Assembly: GCA_964620125.1 (NCBI GenBank)
Contig: CAZUGQ010000014.1
Coordinates: 1 to 64,000 of the forward strand
Direction: 5' to 3'
Source of the DNA: OLB6 sp964620125
GTDB taxonomy: Bacteria > Bacteroidota > Ignavibacteria > Kapaibacteriales > Kapaibacteriaceae
Length of the DNA: 64,000 nucleotides
A program made the position numbers and the translations under genes. The notes under the pieces were generated by a model that was not told the DNA's origin, ran no database searches, and saw only the letters and a program-made list of their open reading frames with translations. Positions 45,040 to 53,519 of this stretch are shown here, in pieces (positions within the stretch are counted from its first letter, which is position 1; each line of letters starts with the position of its first letter).

Positions 45040-46158
45040 CTACCAGCCCATTACGGAATGGAGGTCCCGATACGGCATATCGAAGGCTTCGGCAACTGCT
45101 TGATACACGATGGTATTCCGAACAACATTTACCCCTAGTTGCAGTTCTCGGTTGGCCTGCACAGCTTCTTCCCATCCCTTGTTTGCAAGTTCAATGGCGT
45201 ATGGAAGCGTAGCTCCGGTAAGCGCTAGGGTCGATGTATATGGAACTGCGCCCGGCATGTTTGCCACACCGTAATGCACAACACCATCCACAACAAAGGT
45301 TGGATCGTCGTGTGTAGTCGGTCGGCTTGTTTCTACGCATCCGCCTTGATCAACGGAAACGTCAACGATTACACTGCCTGGCTTCATGAGGCGGAGCATG
45401 TCTCTCGTGATCAGGTGCGGAGCCTTGGCACCAACGATAAGAACGCCACCAATAACCAGATCTGCTTCTACCACTGCTTCCCGAATGTTTGCGGCAGTCG
45501 ACATCTGCGTTTCGCAGTTCTTCGGCATTACGTCGTCAAGGTAGCGCAAGCGGTACAGGTTGTTATCAAAGATGGTAACGCGGGCACCAAATCCTGCTGC
45601 AATCTTTGCCGCATGTGTACCTACAACGCCGCCACCCAGAACCATCACGTTTGCTGGCTTTACACCAGGAACGCCGCCAAGGAGCACACCCCGACCACCC
45701 ATAGGGTGCTCCAGGTACTTTGCACCCTCTTGCGTGGACATTCGGCCAGCAACTTCCGACATGGGGATGAGTAGCGGCAACGATCCATCGGCGCGCTGAA
45801 CGGTTTCGTATGCAATACACACGGAGCCATTGCTTACCATGGCCTCGGTTAGCTCTCGCGATGCTGCAAAATGGAAATAGGTAAACAGCACCTGGCCTTC
45901 ACGAATCAACGGATACTCCGGAGCAATGGGCTCCTTGACCTTCACGATCATATCGGCCCTACGGTACACTTCCTCTGCAGTGTCTACCATCTCCACCCCA
46001 ACGGTGGTATACCGCTCATTGTCAAATCCGCTGCCTTCGCCAGCACTGCGCTGCACGATAACGTGGTGTCCATTGCGAATCATCATCTCGCAACCACCGG
46101 GCGTCATGCCCACCCGCTTCTCAAGCGGCTTGATTTCTTTTGGGACTCCGATAATCAT
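45040..46158 (-). CDS. ald: Alanine dehydrogenase
   Basis: 372 residues from the ATG at 46158 (MIIGVPKEIKPLEKRV), with GAGG five bases upstream; this is the usual length. It interconverts L-alanine and pyruvate plus ammonia with NAD. Seen: the N-terminal VPKEIK motif, YFHFAASRELTEAM with the pyruvate-binding Lys in VKVKEP, the Rossmann loop VLGGGVVGTHAAKIA, and VDVSVDQGGCVETSRPTTHDDP. A TATTTTTG element (46205-46198, minus strand) lies 40 bases upstream. Confidence 0.95.
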   Translation of the reverse strand: MIIGVPKEIKPLEKRVGMTPGGCEMMIRNGHHVIVQRSAGEGSGFDNERYTTVGVEMVDTAEEVYRRADMIVKVKEPIAPEYPLIREGQVLFTYFHFAASRELTEAMVSNGSVCIAYETVQRADGSLPLLIPMSEVAGRMSTQEGAKYLEHPMGGRGVLLGGVPGVKPANVMVLGGGVVGTHAAKIAAGFGARVTIFDNNLYRLRYLDDVMPKNCETQMSTAANIREAVVEADLVIGGVLIVGAKAPHLITRDMLRLMKPGSVIVDVSVDQGGCVETSRPTTHDDPTFVVDGVVHYGVANMPGAVPYTSTLALTGATLPYAIELANKGWEEAVQANRELQLGVNVVRNTIVYQAVAEAFDMPYRDLHSVMGW

Positions 46159-46197
46159 TGTTGCCTCGTTTAGGAATACAGTTGTTGTGCAAGACGT

Positions 46198-46230
46198 CAA
46201 AAATATGGTGCGACGCTCTTGGTAGCTTTG
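46198..46230. promoter_or_regulatory. Divergent promoter elements for ald and the DegT aminotransferase gene
   Basis: Minus strand TATTTTTG (46205-46198) points towards ald; plus strand TAGCTTTG (46223-46230) points towards the aminotransferase gene at 46234. Both fit TAnnTTTG, but neither has a clear TTG box 19-20 bases upstream, so support is partial. Confidence 0.45.
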
Positions 46231-46233
46231 TAC

Positions 46234-47406
46234 ATGGTACCGTTACTCGACCTCAAAGCTCAATATCAGTCACTAAAAGCCGACCTTGACGCTGCATTGC
46301 TTCGGGTTGCCGAGAGTCAGGCATGCATTCTGGGTCCTGAAGTAGCCGCCCTCGAGGAGGAGCTGGCTGATTATCTGGGCGTGAACTATGCCGTTGGCGT
46401 AAGCAGCGGAACGGATGCTCTGCTTATGGCATTCATGGCTCTGGGACTGGGTCCGGGCGACGAGGTGATCGTGCCAAACTTTTCCTTCTTTGCCACTGCA
46501 GGGTGTGTGTCACGATTGGGAGCCACTCCCGTGTTCGTGGATGTAGAGCCACAGAGCTTCATGCTCACAGCGGCAACGGTACAACAGGCGATCACGAGCC
46601 ACACAAAGGCCATCGTTCCAGTACACCTCTTTGGCCAGGCAGCACCCATGGATGATCTGATGCAGCTCGCTGATCGGCATGGCATCCCGGTTATCGAAGA
46701 TGCAGCGCAGGCCATAGGCACTCAAACGGCTGATGGAAGGCGCGTTGGCAGTATAGGCCTGATGGGTTGTTTCTCGTTCTATCCCACCAAGAATCTGGGT
46801 GCTTTCGGTGATGCCGGACTCGTTACCACTAACGATGCCAGCCTTGCTGCTCATCTTCGGCAGATGCGCAATCATGGGATGGAGCCTAGGTACTATCATG
46901 CATTCATAGGCGGCAACTTCAGGCTCGACGCAATGCAGGCTGCCGTGCTTCGTGCCAAACTCCCTCACCTTCCGGGATGGCATGCCGCACGAAGAACAAA
47001 CGCAGCTCAGTACGAGCGCCTGTTCGTTGAAGCCGGATTATCGAAGGGGGCTCACCATTCGCAGTCATTCGAAACCAGCACAGTGCTCCTTCCGCAGTCC
47101 ATCAATTCAGGATCAGCCCCCGACAATCACATCTTCAACCAATACACAATCCGCGTTCAGAATCGCGATACCGTTCGAAAGCTCCTCCAGGATCGAGGCA
47201 TTGGCACGGAAGTGTACTACCCAGTGCCATTTCATAGACAGGCGTGTTTTGCAAACGTACCGTCGTCATCCCAAGAGTTCCCAATCACCGATGCTCTGTG
47301 CAGTACTGTGCTCTCGCTGCCGATTTACCCTGAACTCACACCAGCGAACATCGAAGAAGTTGTCGCAACCGTCCAGGACGTCACACGTAGCATGGCCCCT
47401 TTCTAA
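46234..47406 (+). CDS. DegT/DnrJ/EryC1/StrS-family aminotransferase
   Basis: 390 residues from the ATG at 46234 (MVPLLDLKAQYQSL). PLP-dependent sugar aminotransferase family acting on nucleotide-linked keto sugars for surface glycans. Seen: GVSSGTDALLMAFMAL, EVIVPNFSFFATAGCV, VIEDAAQAIG, PLP lysine 186 in SFYPTKNLGAFGDAG, MRNHG, NFRLDAMQAAVLRAKL. Only three bases separate a TAGCTTTG promoter-like element from the ATG, so its message may be leaderless. First of a tight plus-strand run through gmhA. Confidence 0.93.
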   Translation: MVPLLDLKAQYQSLKADLDAALLRVAESQACILGPEVAALEEELADYLGVNYAVGVSSGTDALLMAFMALGLGPGDEVIVPNFSFFATAGCVSRLGATPVFVDVEPQSFMLTAATVQQAITSHTKAIVPVHLFGQAAPMDDLMQLADRHGIPVIEDAAQAIGTQTADGRRVGSIGLMGCFSFYPTKNLGAFGDAGLVTTNDASLAAHLRQMRNHGMEPRYYHAFIGGNFRLDAMQAAVLRAKLPHLPGWHAARRTNAAQYERLFVEAGLSKGAHHSQSFETSTVLLPQSINSGSAPDNHIFNQYTIRVQNRDTVRKLLQDRGIGTEVYYPVPFHRQACFANVPSSSQEFPITDALCSTVLSLPIYPELTPANIEEVVATVQDVTRSMAPF

Positions 47407-47421
47407 CACTCGGAGGATAAC

Positions 47422-48180
47422 ATGAGCGAACAACAGACCTCGTTTTCACATTCCGTAAACATGCAGTTTGGCCGAGCACAACGCGGACCGGGTTTCGGTT
47501 TTTGGTTGGGCCTCATCCTCGTTGTCATTGGTGCAGGCCTTCTGCTGGATGCATTCGTCGACATTGAATTTGGTCGAATCCTCGGTATGTGGTGGCCATC
47601 ACTTCTGATGTTCATCGCCGTGGCACAGCTTGCAACCGGATCGGGTTCACTTGTGGGTTCGGGAATCATCTTTACCATCGGCGCACTTTTGCAGCTTTCC
47701 AAACTCGGACACCTTCCAGGAGGTTTCTGGAGTGCATTCTGGCCAATTGTGCTGATACTCATCGGACTCTCGTTCATCAGCTCACGATGGAAAAAAAAAG
47801 ACTACACTGCTGACCCCGATTCACTCGGCCACATCAGCCACGATGGATCCAGAATAGACCGGTCAGCACTCTTTACCGGCGTTGAAACACGCGTTACTTC
47901 GAGCGACTTTTCGGGTGGCGAACTAACGGCCATCTTTGGAGGTGTGGAATGCGACCTGCGTGATGCTCGAATGATGGGTAAGTTGGCACGTCTTACAACG
48001 ACAGCCGTGTTTGGTGGCATAGAGATTAGAGTACCGCGTGAATGGAACGTGGTTGTGAAAGGCACACCGATCTTTGGTGGCATTGACGACAAGAACGTGA
48101 TCAATCCACAGAATCCGGATGCACCTACTCTGCTTGTTGATGCCACAGCCATCTTTGGAGGCGTGGAGATCCGCCCATGA
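47422..48180 (+). CDS. LiaF-like membrane protein
   Basis: 252 residues. An N-terminal block of four hydrophobic segments at about 25-130 (FWLGLILVVIGAGLLLDAFV, WWPSLLMFIAVAQLA, GSGIIFTIGALLQL, FWPIVLILIGLSFI) as in the LiaI/LiaF-like family, then a beta-helical cytoplasmic tail with repeating AIFGGVECDLR, AVFGGIEIRVP, PIFGGIDDK and AIFGGVEIRP. In Firmicutes LiaF restrains a cell-envelope stress two-component system; no LiaS/LiaR pair is next to it here. Overlaps the photolyase start by ATGA. Confidence 0.83.
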   Translation: MSEQQTSFSHSVNMQFGRAQRGPGFGFWLGLILVVIGAGLLLDAFVDIEFGRILGMWWPSLLMFIAVAQLATGSGSLVGSGIIFTIGALLQLSKLGHLPGGFWSAFWPIVLILIGLSFISSRWKKKDYTADPDSLGHISHDGSRIDRSALFTGVETRVTSSDFSGGELTAIFGGVECDLRDARMMGKLARLTTTAVFGGIEIRVPREWNVVVKGTPIFGGIDDKNVINPQNPDAPTLLVDATAIFGGVEIRP

Positions 48181-49535
48181 CGGTTCGCCCAGAGCGCATT
48201 CGCGATTTGCGTTCGCCGGGCATGCAACCCCATGGCAACGGACCGATCGTTTACTGGATTAACCGCGACCGCCGGGTACACGACAACTGGGCACTTCTGT
48301 ATGCTCAGCACATGGCAATTGAACGCAACACCACACTCCATGTGGTGTTCTGCCTGGTACCGGAGTTTCTTGATGCACCGCTGCGAGCGTACGACTTCAT
48401 GTTGAGAGGACTGGAAGAACTTGAACAGGCCTGTCGCACATACAACATCTCATTTACCCTTCTCAGTGGCTCCCCCCCCATTTCGATAAGAACATACGTT
48501 GAACACAACCAAGCCAGTTTACTAATCACGGACTTTGAGCCTTTGAAGATCAAGGCCGGTTGGATTAGAACGGTATTAGACAGCACATCGGTACCATTTC
48601 ACCAGGTTGATGCACACAATGTTGTGCCCTGCTGGACGGCCAGTTCAAAGCTGGAGTTCGGTGCCTATACACTTCGGCCCAAGCTCCAGCGGCTACTGCC
48701 AACCTTTCTTGAGCAGTTCCCACCTCTGGTGAAACATCCGGTTGCGGCAAAGCCACAGCCCCCTACCAATTGGACTGCAGTGCGAGAATCACTGCGGGTG
48801 AACACATCAGTTCCACCCGTGTCGTGGATAACGCCCGGCGAAGAATCTGCTCGCACTGCGATGAAGGAGTTTCTTGCCGGTCTTGAACGGTATGAACATC
48901 GCAACGACCCAACCAGACAGGGGCAAAGTGGGTTATCACCATACCTCCACTTCGGTCAACTGAGTGCCCAGCGATTGGCACTGGAAGTAACGCACATTGC
49001 TGAATCGGAACCATCTCTCCGGCCGGCAGCTGAGAGTTTCCTGGAGGAGCTAATCGTTCGAAGGGAACTCAGCGACAACTACACCAACTACTGCTCTGCC
49101 TATGATTCGTTCGAGGGTTTCCCTGCATGGGCCCAACTAACATTGAATCAGCACCGCAAGGATAAGCGAGATTACGTGTACGAGCTACCGGAATGGGAGC
49201 AGGCACGTACACATGATGCACTGTGGAATGCTGCGCAGCGTCAGCTTGTTCGAACAGGCAAGATGCATGGTTACATGCGCATGTACTGGGCCAAAAAAAT
49301 CCTTGAGTGGTCCGCAACACCTGAAGACGCCTTGCGAACAGCGATTTACCTGAACGATGTATATGAACTTGACGGTAGGGACCCGAACGGATATGCAGGC
49401 ATTGCTTGGAGCATCGGTGGATTGCATGATCGTGCGTGGACGGAGAGGCCCGTGTATGGGAAGATTCGCTACATGAATGCCAATGGATGCAGAAGGAAGT
49501 TTGATGTTGACAGCTACATTGCGAGCCATGAATGA
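48177..49535 (+). CDS. phr: Class II deoxyribodipyrimidine (CPD) photolyase
   Basis: 452 residues. FAD-dependent light-driven repair of cyclobutane pyrimidine dimers. The N-terminal antenna-binding domain starts about residue 24 (IVYWINRDRRVHDNWALL, typical of class II). The C-terminal FAD domain has SGLSPYLHFGQLSAQRLAL, LIVRRELSDNYTNY, KMHGYMRMYWAKKILEW and LDGRDPNGYAGIAWSIGG followed by HDRAWTERPVYGKIRYMN, all class II signatures. An 8-base C-tract at 48473 keeps frame. Confidence 0.95.
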   Translation: MTVRPERIRDLRSPGMQPHGNGPIVYWINRDRRVHDNWALLYAQHMAIERNTTLHVVFCLVPEFLDAPLRAYDFMLRGLEELEQACRTYNISFTLLSGSPPISIRTYVEHNQASLLITDFEPLKIKAGWIRTVLDSTSVPFHQVDAHNVVPCWTASSKLEFGAYTLRPKLQRLLPTFLEQFPPLVKHPVAAKPQPPTNWTAVRESLRVNTSVPPVSWITPGEESARTAMKEFLAGLERYEHRNDPTRQGQSGLSPYLHFGQLSAQRLALEVTHIAESEPSLRPAAESFLEELIVRRELSDNYTNYCSAYDSFEGFPAWAQLTLNQHRKDKRDYVYELPEWEQARTHDALWNAAQRQLVRTGKMHGYMRMYWAKKILEWSATPEDALRTAIYLNDVYELDGRDPNGYAGIAWSIGGLHDRAWTERPVYGKIRYMNANGCRRKFDVDSYIASHE

Positions 49536-50421
49536 GTACACCTATGCTGGTATGATGTGTCGAAGGTGCATGCCATACCTGTTGGCAGGTCTCCTTGGAT
49601 TCCTTGCTCCACACGTTACTGATGCAATGAGTGAACAGACCTATGAACTCTCACTTGGAAGAGAGATCAAACCCTTCGACGAGTATCTGCTTAGCGCAAT
49701 AAGCACACGGATCAGCATTGTGAGCATGCCAGGCCCTAATGGTGCGGTAGAGTTGCAGAATGATACCGTGCATGCCATCCTGAGTGGGAACTGTGCTGTA
49801 CAGGCTGTAACGGAAGATGGGCAGGAAGCCCGGAAAACCGTTACCATCCGCAACGCCCAGGTTCGATTTCAGGGTAAACCAGAAGATATCATCCCTACAG
49901 GCAGCGTTGTTCAGTGCGATTTTTCTGATGCCGGATACGTGTATACAGTACGAGGTGATACCGTCCCCCCCCAAGTGTCTGCTGACCTTGTTGGGCTCAT
50001 CCGTTCGGAAGGCGGACGCAAAAGTGGACGCATCATGGATCCGCGCAAGCCGGTGAAGATTGGCGATACATGGCCCATCAACGTTTCGGCCTTCGACTCT
50101 ACACTTGGCGACCCACCAGCTCGAGGTGAACGTGTGATCCATGGCACGGTAACTTTCCAGCGGATCGATACTGTTGCTGGCAAACCAACAGCAGTCGTGC
50201 TCATGGAGGCTACGGTAGACAATGCGTTCTCCGACATCGAGGGAACGCCAGCCAACAAAGCCACTATCGAAGCCCGCCTGCAGATGTTTGTACCACTCGA
50301 TTCGCGCTATCCCGCATCGCGGGTTGCAACAAACACGAAAATGTCTGCCGATTTAGGCGAGGCAGGTCAGCTGATTCACTACGTGTACATTGTAAACGAC
50401 GACATTGAGATGTTGCGGTAA
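49528..50421 (+). CDS. Exported protein of unknown function
   Basis: 297 residues from the ATG at 49528, overlapping the photolyase stop; an ATG pair at 49552 is an alternative start. A hydrophobic leader (MPYLLAGLLGFLAPHVTDA) suggests export. The mature part is beta-rich, with segments such as GRIMDPRKPVKIGDTWPINVSAFD and TVTFQRIDTVAGKPTAVVLMEA, similar in feel to DUF6263-like secreted proteins, but I cannot name a family. An 8-base or longer C-tract at 49966 keeps frame. Confidence 0.7.
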   Translation: MNEYTYAGMMCRRCMPYLLAGLLGFLAPHVTDAMSEQTYELSLGREIKPFDEYLLSAISTRISIVSMPGPNGAVELQNDTVHAILSGNCAVQAVTEDGQEARKTVTIRNAQVRFQGKPEDIIPTGSVVQCDFSDAGYVYTVRGDTVPPQVSADLVGLIRSEGGRKSGRIMDPRKPVKIGDTWPINVSAFDSTLGDPPARGERVIHGTVTFQRIDTVAGKPTAVVLMEATVDNAFSDIEGTPANKATIEARLQMFVPLDSRYPASRVATNTKMSADLGEAGQLIHYVYIVNDDIEMLR

Positions 50422-50423
50422 TC

Positions 50424-51035
50424 ATGCCTCTCCCCTACACCACCGAGCGCATCGGCGCAATCATTCAGCAGAGTATCGACGCCAAACAGAATCTGCTAGC
50501 CTCTCACACCCAGGCCATCCAGGCTTGCGGACATAGTTTAGCCAGTGCTGCAGCTGCAAACAAACTGATCATGTTGTGTGGCAATGGTGGCAGTGCCGCC
50601 GATAGTCAGCATATCGCCGCAGAACTCGTGGTGCGATTACGCAGCAGTGTAGAGCGCCGCTCCATTAAGGCGATGGCTCTGACTGTTGACACATCTGTAC
50701 TCACTGCTGGAGGCAACGACTACGGATTTGAGCACGTGTTTGCACGGCAGGTGGAGGCATTTGCAGAGCCGGGCAGTGTTCTCATTGCGATATCTACGAG
50801 CGGAACGTCTGCGAACGTTGTTGCTGCCGTACAGGCAGCCAAACACCGAGGAGTGTGCTGCATCGGATTGTTAGGGGGCTCTGGCGGCGTGCTGGCAGAC
50901 ATGTGTGATGCCGCAGTGGTCGTTCCATCATCCATCACAGCCCGCATTCAGGAGTGTCACATACTCATCGGCCATATCTGGTGCGAGATGATCGAAGAAG
51001 CAGTAGCACCGGAGCTATTCCAGGCAACCACGTGA
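50424..51035 (+). CDS. gmhA: Sedoheptulose-7-phosphate isomerase
   Basis: 203 residues, starting 2 bases after the previous stop. SIS-domain isomerase making D-glycero-D-manno-heptose 7-phosphate for lipopolysaccharide core. Seen: MLCGNGGSAADSQHIAAELVVR, ALTVDTSVLTAGGNDYGFEHVFARQ, LIAISTSGTSANVVAAV, and CHILIGHIWCEMIEE with the zinc-binding His/Glu set. With the DegT aminotransferase upstream it suggests glycan synthesis in this run. Confidence 0.93.
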   Translation: MPLPYTTERIGAIIQQSIDAKQNLLASHTQAIQACGHSLASAAAANKLIMLCGNGGSAADSQHIAAELVVRLRSSVERRSIKAMALTVDTSVLTAGGNDYGFEHVFARQVEAFAEPGSVLIAISTSGTSANVVAAVQAAKHRGVCCIGLLGGSGGVLADMCDAAVVVPSSITARIQECHILIGHIWCEMIEEAVAPELFQATT

Positions 51036-51048
51036 TTGTGTAGTTTTG
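51018..51048 (+). promoter_or_regulatory. Promoter of tRNA-Thr
   Basis: TTC (51018-51020), 20-base spacer, TAGTTTTG (51041-51048); seven bases later the tRNA begins. It overlaps the 3' end of gmhA. The distance from the -7 element to a structurally fixed RNA 5' end supports the Bacteroidota-type promoter reading for the window. Confidence 0.68.
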
Positions 51049-51055
51049 CGGCTTC

Positions 51056-51131
51056 GCCGATGTAGCTCAGTTGGTAGAGCAGCTGATTTGTAATCAGCAG
51101 GTCACCGGTTCAAGTCCGGTCGTCGGCTCCA
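51056..51131 (+). tRNA. tRNA-Thr (anticodon TGT)
   Basis: 76 bases with full cloverleaf: acceptor GCCGATG pairing with CGTCGGC (one G-U), D arm GTAGCTCAGTTGGTAGAGC, anticodon stem CTGAT/ATCAG around TTTGTAA with anticodon TGT, and T arm ACCGG-TTCAAGT-CCGGT. The 3' CCA is encoded. Confidence 0.96.
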
Positions 51132-51160
51132 GCATGCGGCATTACTCGGTGCCACACCAG

Positions 51161-53464
51161 TTAGTTAATCACACACAGCCGTGTAGAAATATCGGCACCG
51201 CTCTGCAGCTTAAGGAGCACTTGCCCTTGCACGGCTTCTGGTAACTGCACCGCCATCCAGCGACCGGTCATACCGAACGAAGTGCTGCTCAACAGCCTCC
51301 CCTGAAGGTCCCACGCAGAAAGTTCCATGTATGCACGTGGGTTTCCCTGCACGTGGACGGTCCGCCCGTCGGCCAGTATTGCAACAATAGCCATCGGTTG
51401 AGACCCATACCTCACAACGCGCTTCTCAGATGCACATGAGTTACTAGTCACCGAATCCGCAACCTCGAAGAAGGTATCACAGTCATCTGTTGGTATACCG
51501 CGCACCGTAACCTCTTCTTCGCCTTCAAACAACAGCAGGAGAGCTTCGACAACGGCAAGAGTATCTGAGTTGGCATCTGGCTGTATTCGAACCAACGTGT
51601 GCTGTGCATTTGATGCCACGGTTGATACATGAGTTCCACGCAGAACCACGGGTCCGTAGAATGCTACGTTGGGGAGTGCAAGCTCCACATCGAAAGGACC
51701 AGAGGATATACCTGAACCTTTTACAACAGTCACCGTTGCCGTGGTACCGGCAAGATTGGCTTCGGCAATCACCATGAGCGTCAGTGGTGGTTTACCCTGC
51801 GGATAGGCGTACACCCACACTGTGTCTGTGGCACTGCACCCATCTTCACTCCAGCCCCTTACAACAAACTGCGTGTGCTGGAAAACCCGAACAACAGGAT
51901 TGGCAGATAGGCGGTTGCCAATACCCGGCTTGTATTCCCATTCGTATCGAACTCCACCAGAGGCGTGCAGTGTTCCTGCTGCACTGTCACATAAAACGAT
52001 GCTGTTGCCAGCACTGATCGAAGGTGCACCCTGCACGTGAATCCTATACTCGGCAGAGTCGGCACCGTACTGGTTCGACACACGAAGCACAACCCGGTAG
52101 TGGCCTTCTTGCAAATACCAGATCGGTGGCGGCACCTTACCGAAAAAGCTAGCAGGCTCACCCCCCTCGAACGTCCATTCCCAGGTGGTTGGCTTGTTCT
52201 TCGACAGATCCGTGTAGATCGCACTATCCCCTTGGCACACCACCGTGTCGAAATCCATCACAACAATTGGAGGAGCACATACTTCACGCAATGAATTGTC
52301 GAGCATCGACGTTACAAGGTTGGGTAGACCAACAATGATCCGAGCAGGTGCCTGGAATCCAAGAAAGCGACTTCTGAATTGGCAGCCAACGCCCGGAACA
52401 TTGGGCGAAGCAATACGCGCCAAACCAAACGATTCCGCAAGCCACAGAGATCCATCCGGTCCCTGCTGAATTCCTCCCAGCTCATGGTCGCGGTTATTGT
52501 CGGCAAGTGTTCCAATCAGAATGGGCTGACTCACACCACGTACGTCGTATTGACGCACCACAGGACCCGGCGAGTTACCAGCCACCCACTCAACGGTGTA
52601 GAGCAACGAACCCGACGGAGAAAAACACACACCATAGTTTCGGCTCACAGTATCCAGCATCACGGGATTGGTAACTGCTCCGGTATACAGATTAAAGTCG
52701 AACACTTCCGTGCGATAACTGAACGGAACGGCCATGGCAAGTTTGGTGCCGTCGCGCGAGAATGCCATGAGACCTTGCCCGTATGCACCTCCACGAACAT
52801 TACGAACGGACGGCACGTAGGCCGCCCCAACTCTGCTGATCACCGGCGGCTCTAAGCCATCCTTCGTAAGCTTATAAGCATAAAACGTTGGATGCTCCTT
52901 GGCATGCACAACAAGCCAGATGTTCTGTCCGTCGCAATGTTGTGTTGCTACCAGCTTTTCGGCCATACCCTCGGCAACTACTACGTTGGACTGTGTAATC
53001 ACGCCAGCAGGATCCACAGAAAAGTCAACCACATTCATTGTAAGCGCACTGTCGTCATCTTCGGGTCGAGAACTCAAGTCGCCAATACAGAACACATAAA
53101 AACGAGTGCATTCTTCCACTCTGCGGAATGTGGGATCGGGCAGAATCAATGCACTCTGTGAACTCGATGGGCCACCGCGCAACTGTGCTGCACCGGGCAT
53201 AACAGACCCATCTGTACGGTACACGCGCCGACCATCGGTCGAAAACATGAGTGCACCCGTAAGGGGATGGCACCACATGCTTGATCCTTCGTCCGTATAA
53301 AACGGTGCCGACCGCGCGACTGGTGAGCCCCCTGAAAAATCCAAGCCGGCATAGTAGCCAAACTGCCACACATTGTATTGCCGCTGGGCTGCACAAGGCG
53401 ATGCCAGCAGGGTCCATACGATTAGCCCAGCACCAATAGCAAGACAAGTGGATCTAGTTCTCAT
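51161..53464 (-). CDS. Secreted beta-propeller-like protein with PKD domain and C-terminal sorting-like domain
   Basis: 767 residues. Signal peptide (MRTRSTCLAIGAGLIVWTLL, end near CAAQ). Residues 30-400 resemble the propeller-like head common in Bacteroidota gliding/secretome proteins (VWQFGYYAGLDFSGG, EGSSMWCHPLTGALMFSTDG, FSRDGTKLA, GVCFSPSGSLLYTVEW, GIQQGPDGSLWLAES). A PKD domain follows at about 415-500 (VCQGDSAIYTDLSKNKPTTW, EGHYRVVLRVSNQYGADSA). The tail (AWDLQGRLLSSTSFG to LCVIN) looks like a short T9SS-type domain. Converges on tRNA-Thr. Confidence 0.8.
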   Translation of the reverse strand: MRTRSTCLAIGAGLIVWTLLASPCAAQRQYNVWQFGYYAGLDFSGGSPVARSAPFYTDEGSSMWCHPLTGALMFSTDGRRVYRTDGSVMPGAAQLRGGPSSSQSALILPDPTFRRVEECTRFYVFCIGDLSSRPEDDDSALTMNVVDFSVDPAGVITQSNVVVAEGMAEKLVATQHCDGQNIWLVVHAKEHPTFYAYKLTKDGLEPPVISRVGAAYVPSVRNVRGGAYGQGLMAFSRDGTKLAMAVPFSYRTEVFDFNLYTGAVTNPVMLDTVSRNYGVCFSPSGSLLYTVEWVAGNSPGPVVRQYDVRGVSQPILIGTLADNNRDHELGGIQQGPDGSLWLAESFGLARIASPNVPGVGCQFRSRFLGFQAPARIIVGLPNLVTSMLDNSLREVCAPPIVVMDFDTVVCQGDSAIYTDLSKNKPTTWEWTFEGGEPASFFGKVPPPIWYLQEGHYRVVLRVSNQYGADSAEYRIHVQGAPSISAGNSIVLCDSAAGTLHASGGVRYEWEYKPGIGNRLSANPVVRVFQHTQFVVRGWSEDGCSATDTVWVYAYPQGKPPLTLMVIAEANLAGTTATVTVVKGSGISSGPFDVELALPNVAFYGPVVLRGTHVSTVASNAQHTLVRIQPDANSDTLAVVEALLLLFEGEEEVTVRGIPTDDCDTFFEVADSVTSNSCASEKRVVRYGSQPMAIVAILADGRTVHVQGNPRAYMELSAWDLQGRLLSSTSFGMTGRWMAVQLPEAVQGQVLLKLQSGADISTRLCVIN

Positions 53465-53519
53465 CGTTCGATGAACAACCTACGAATGCAATGGTTCACT
53501 CCGAGCAATAAATTCCCGT

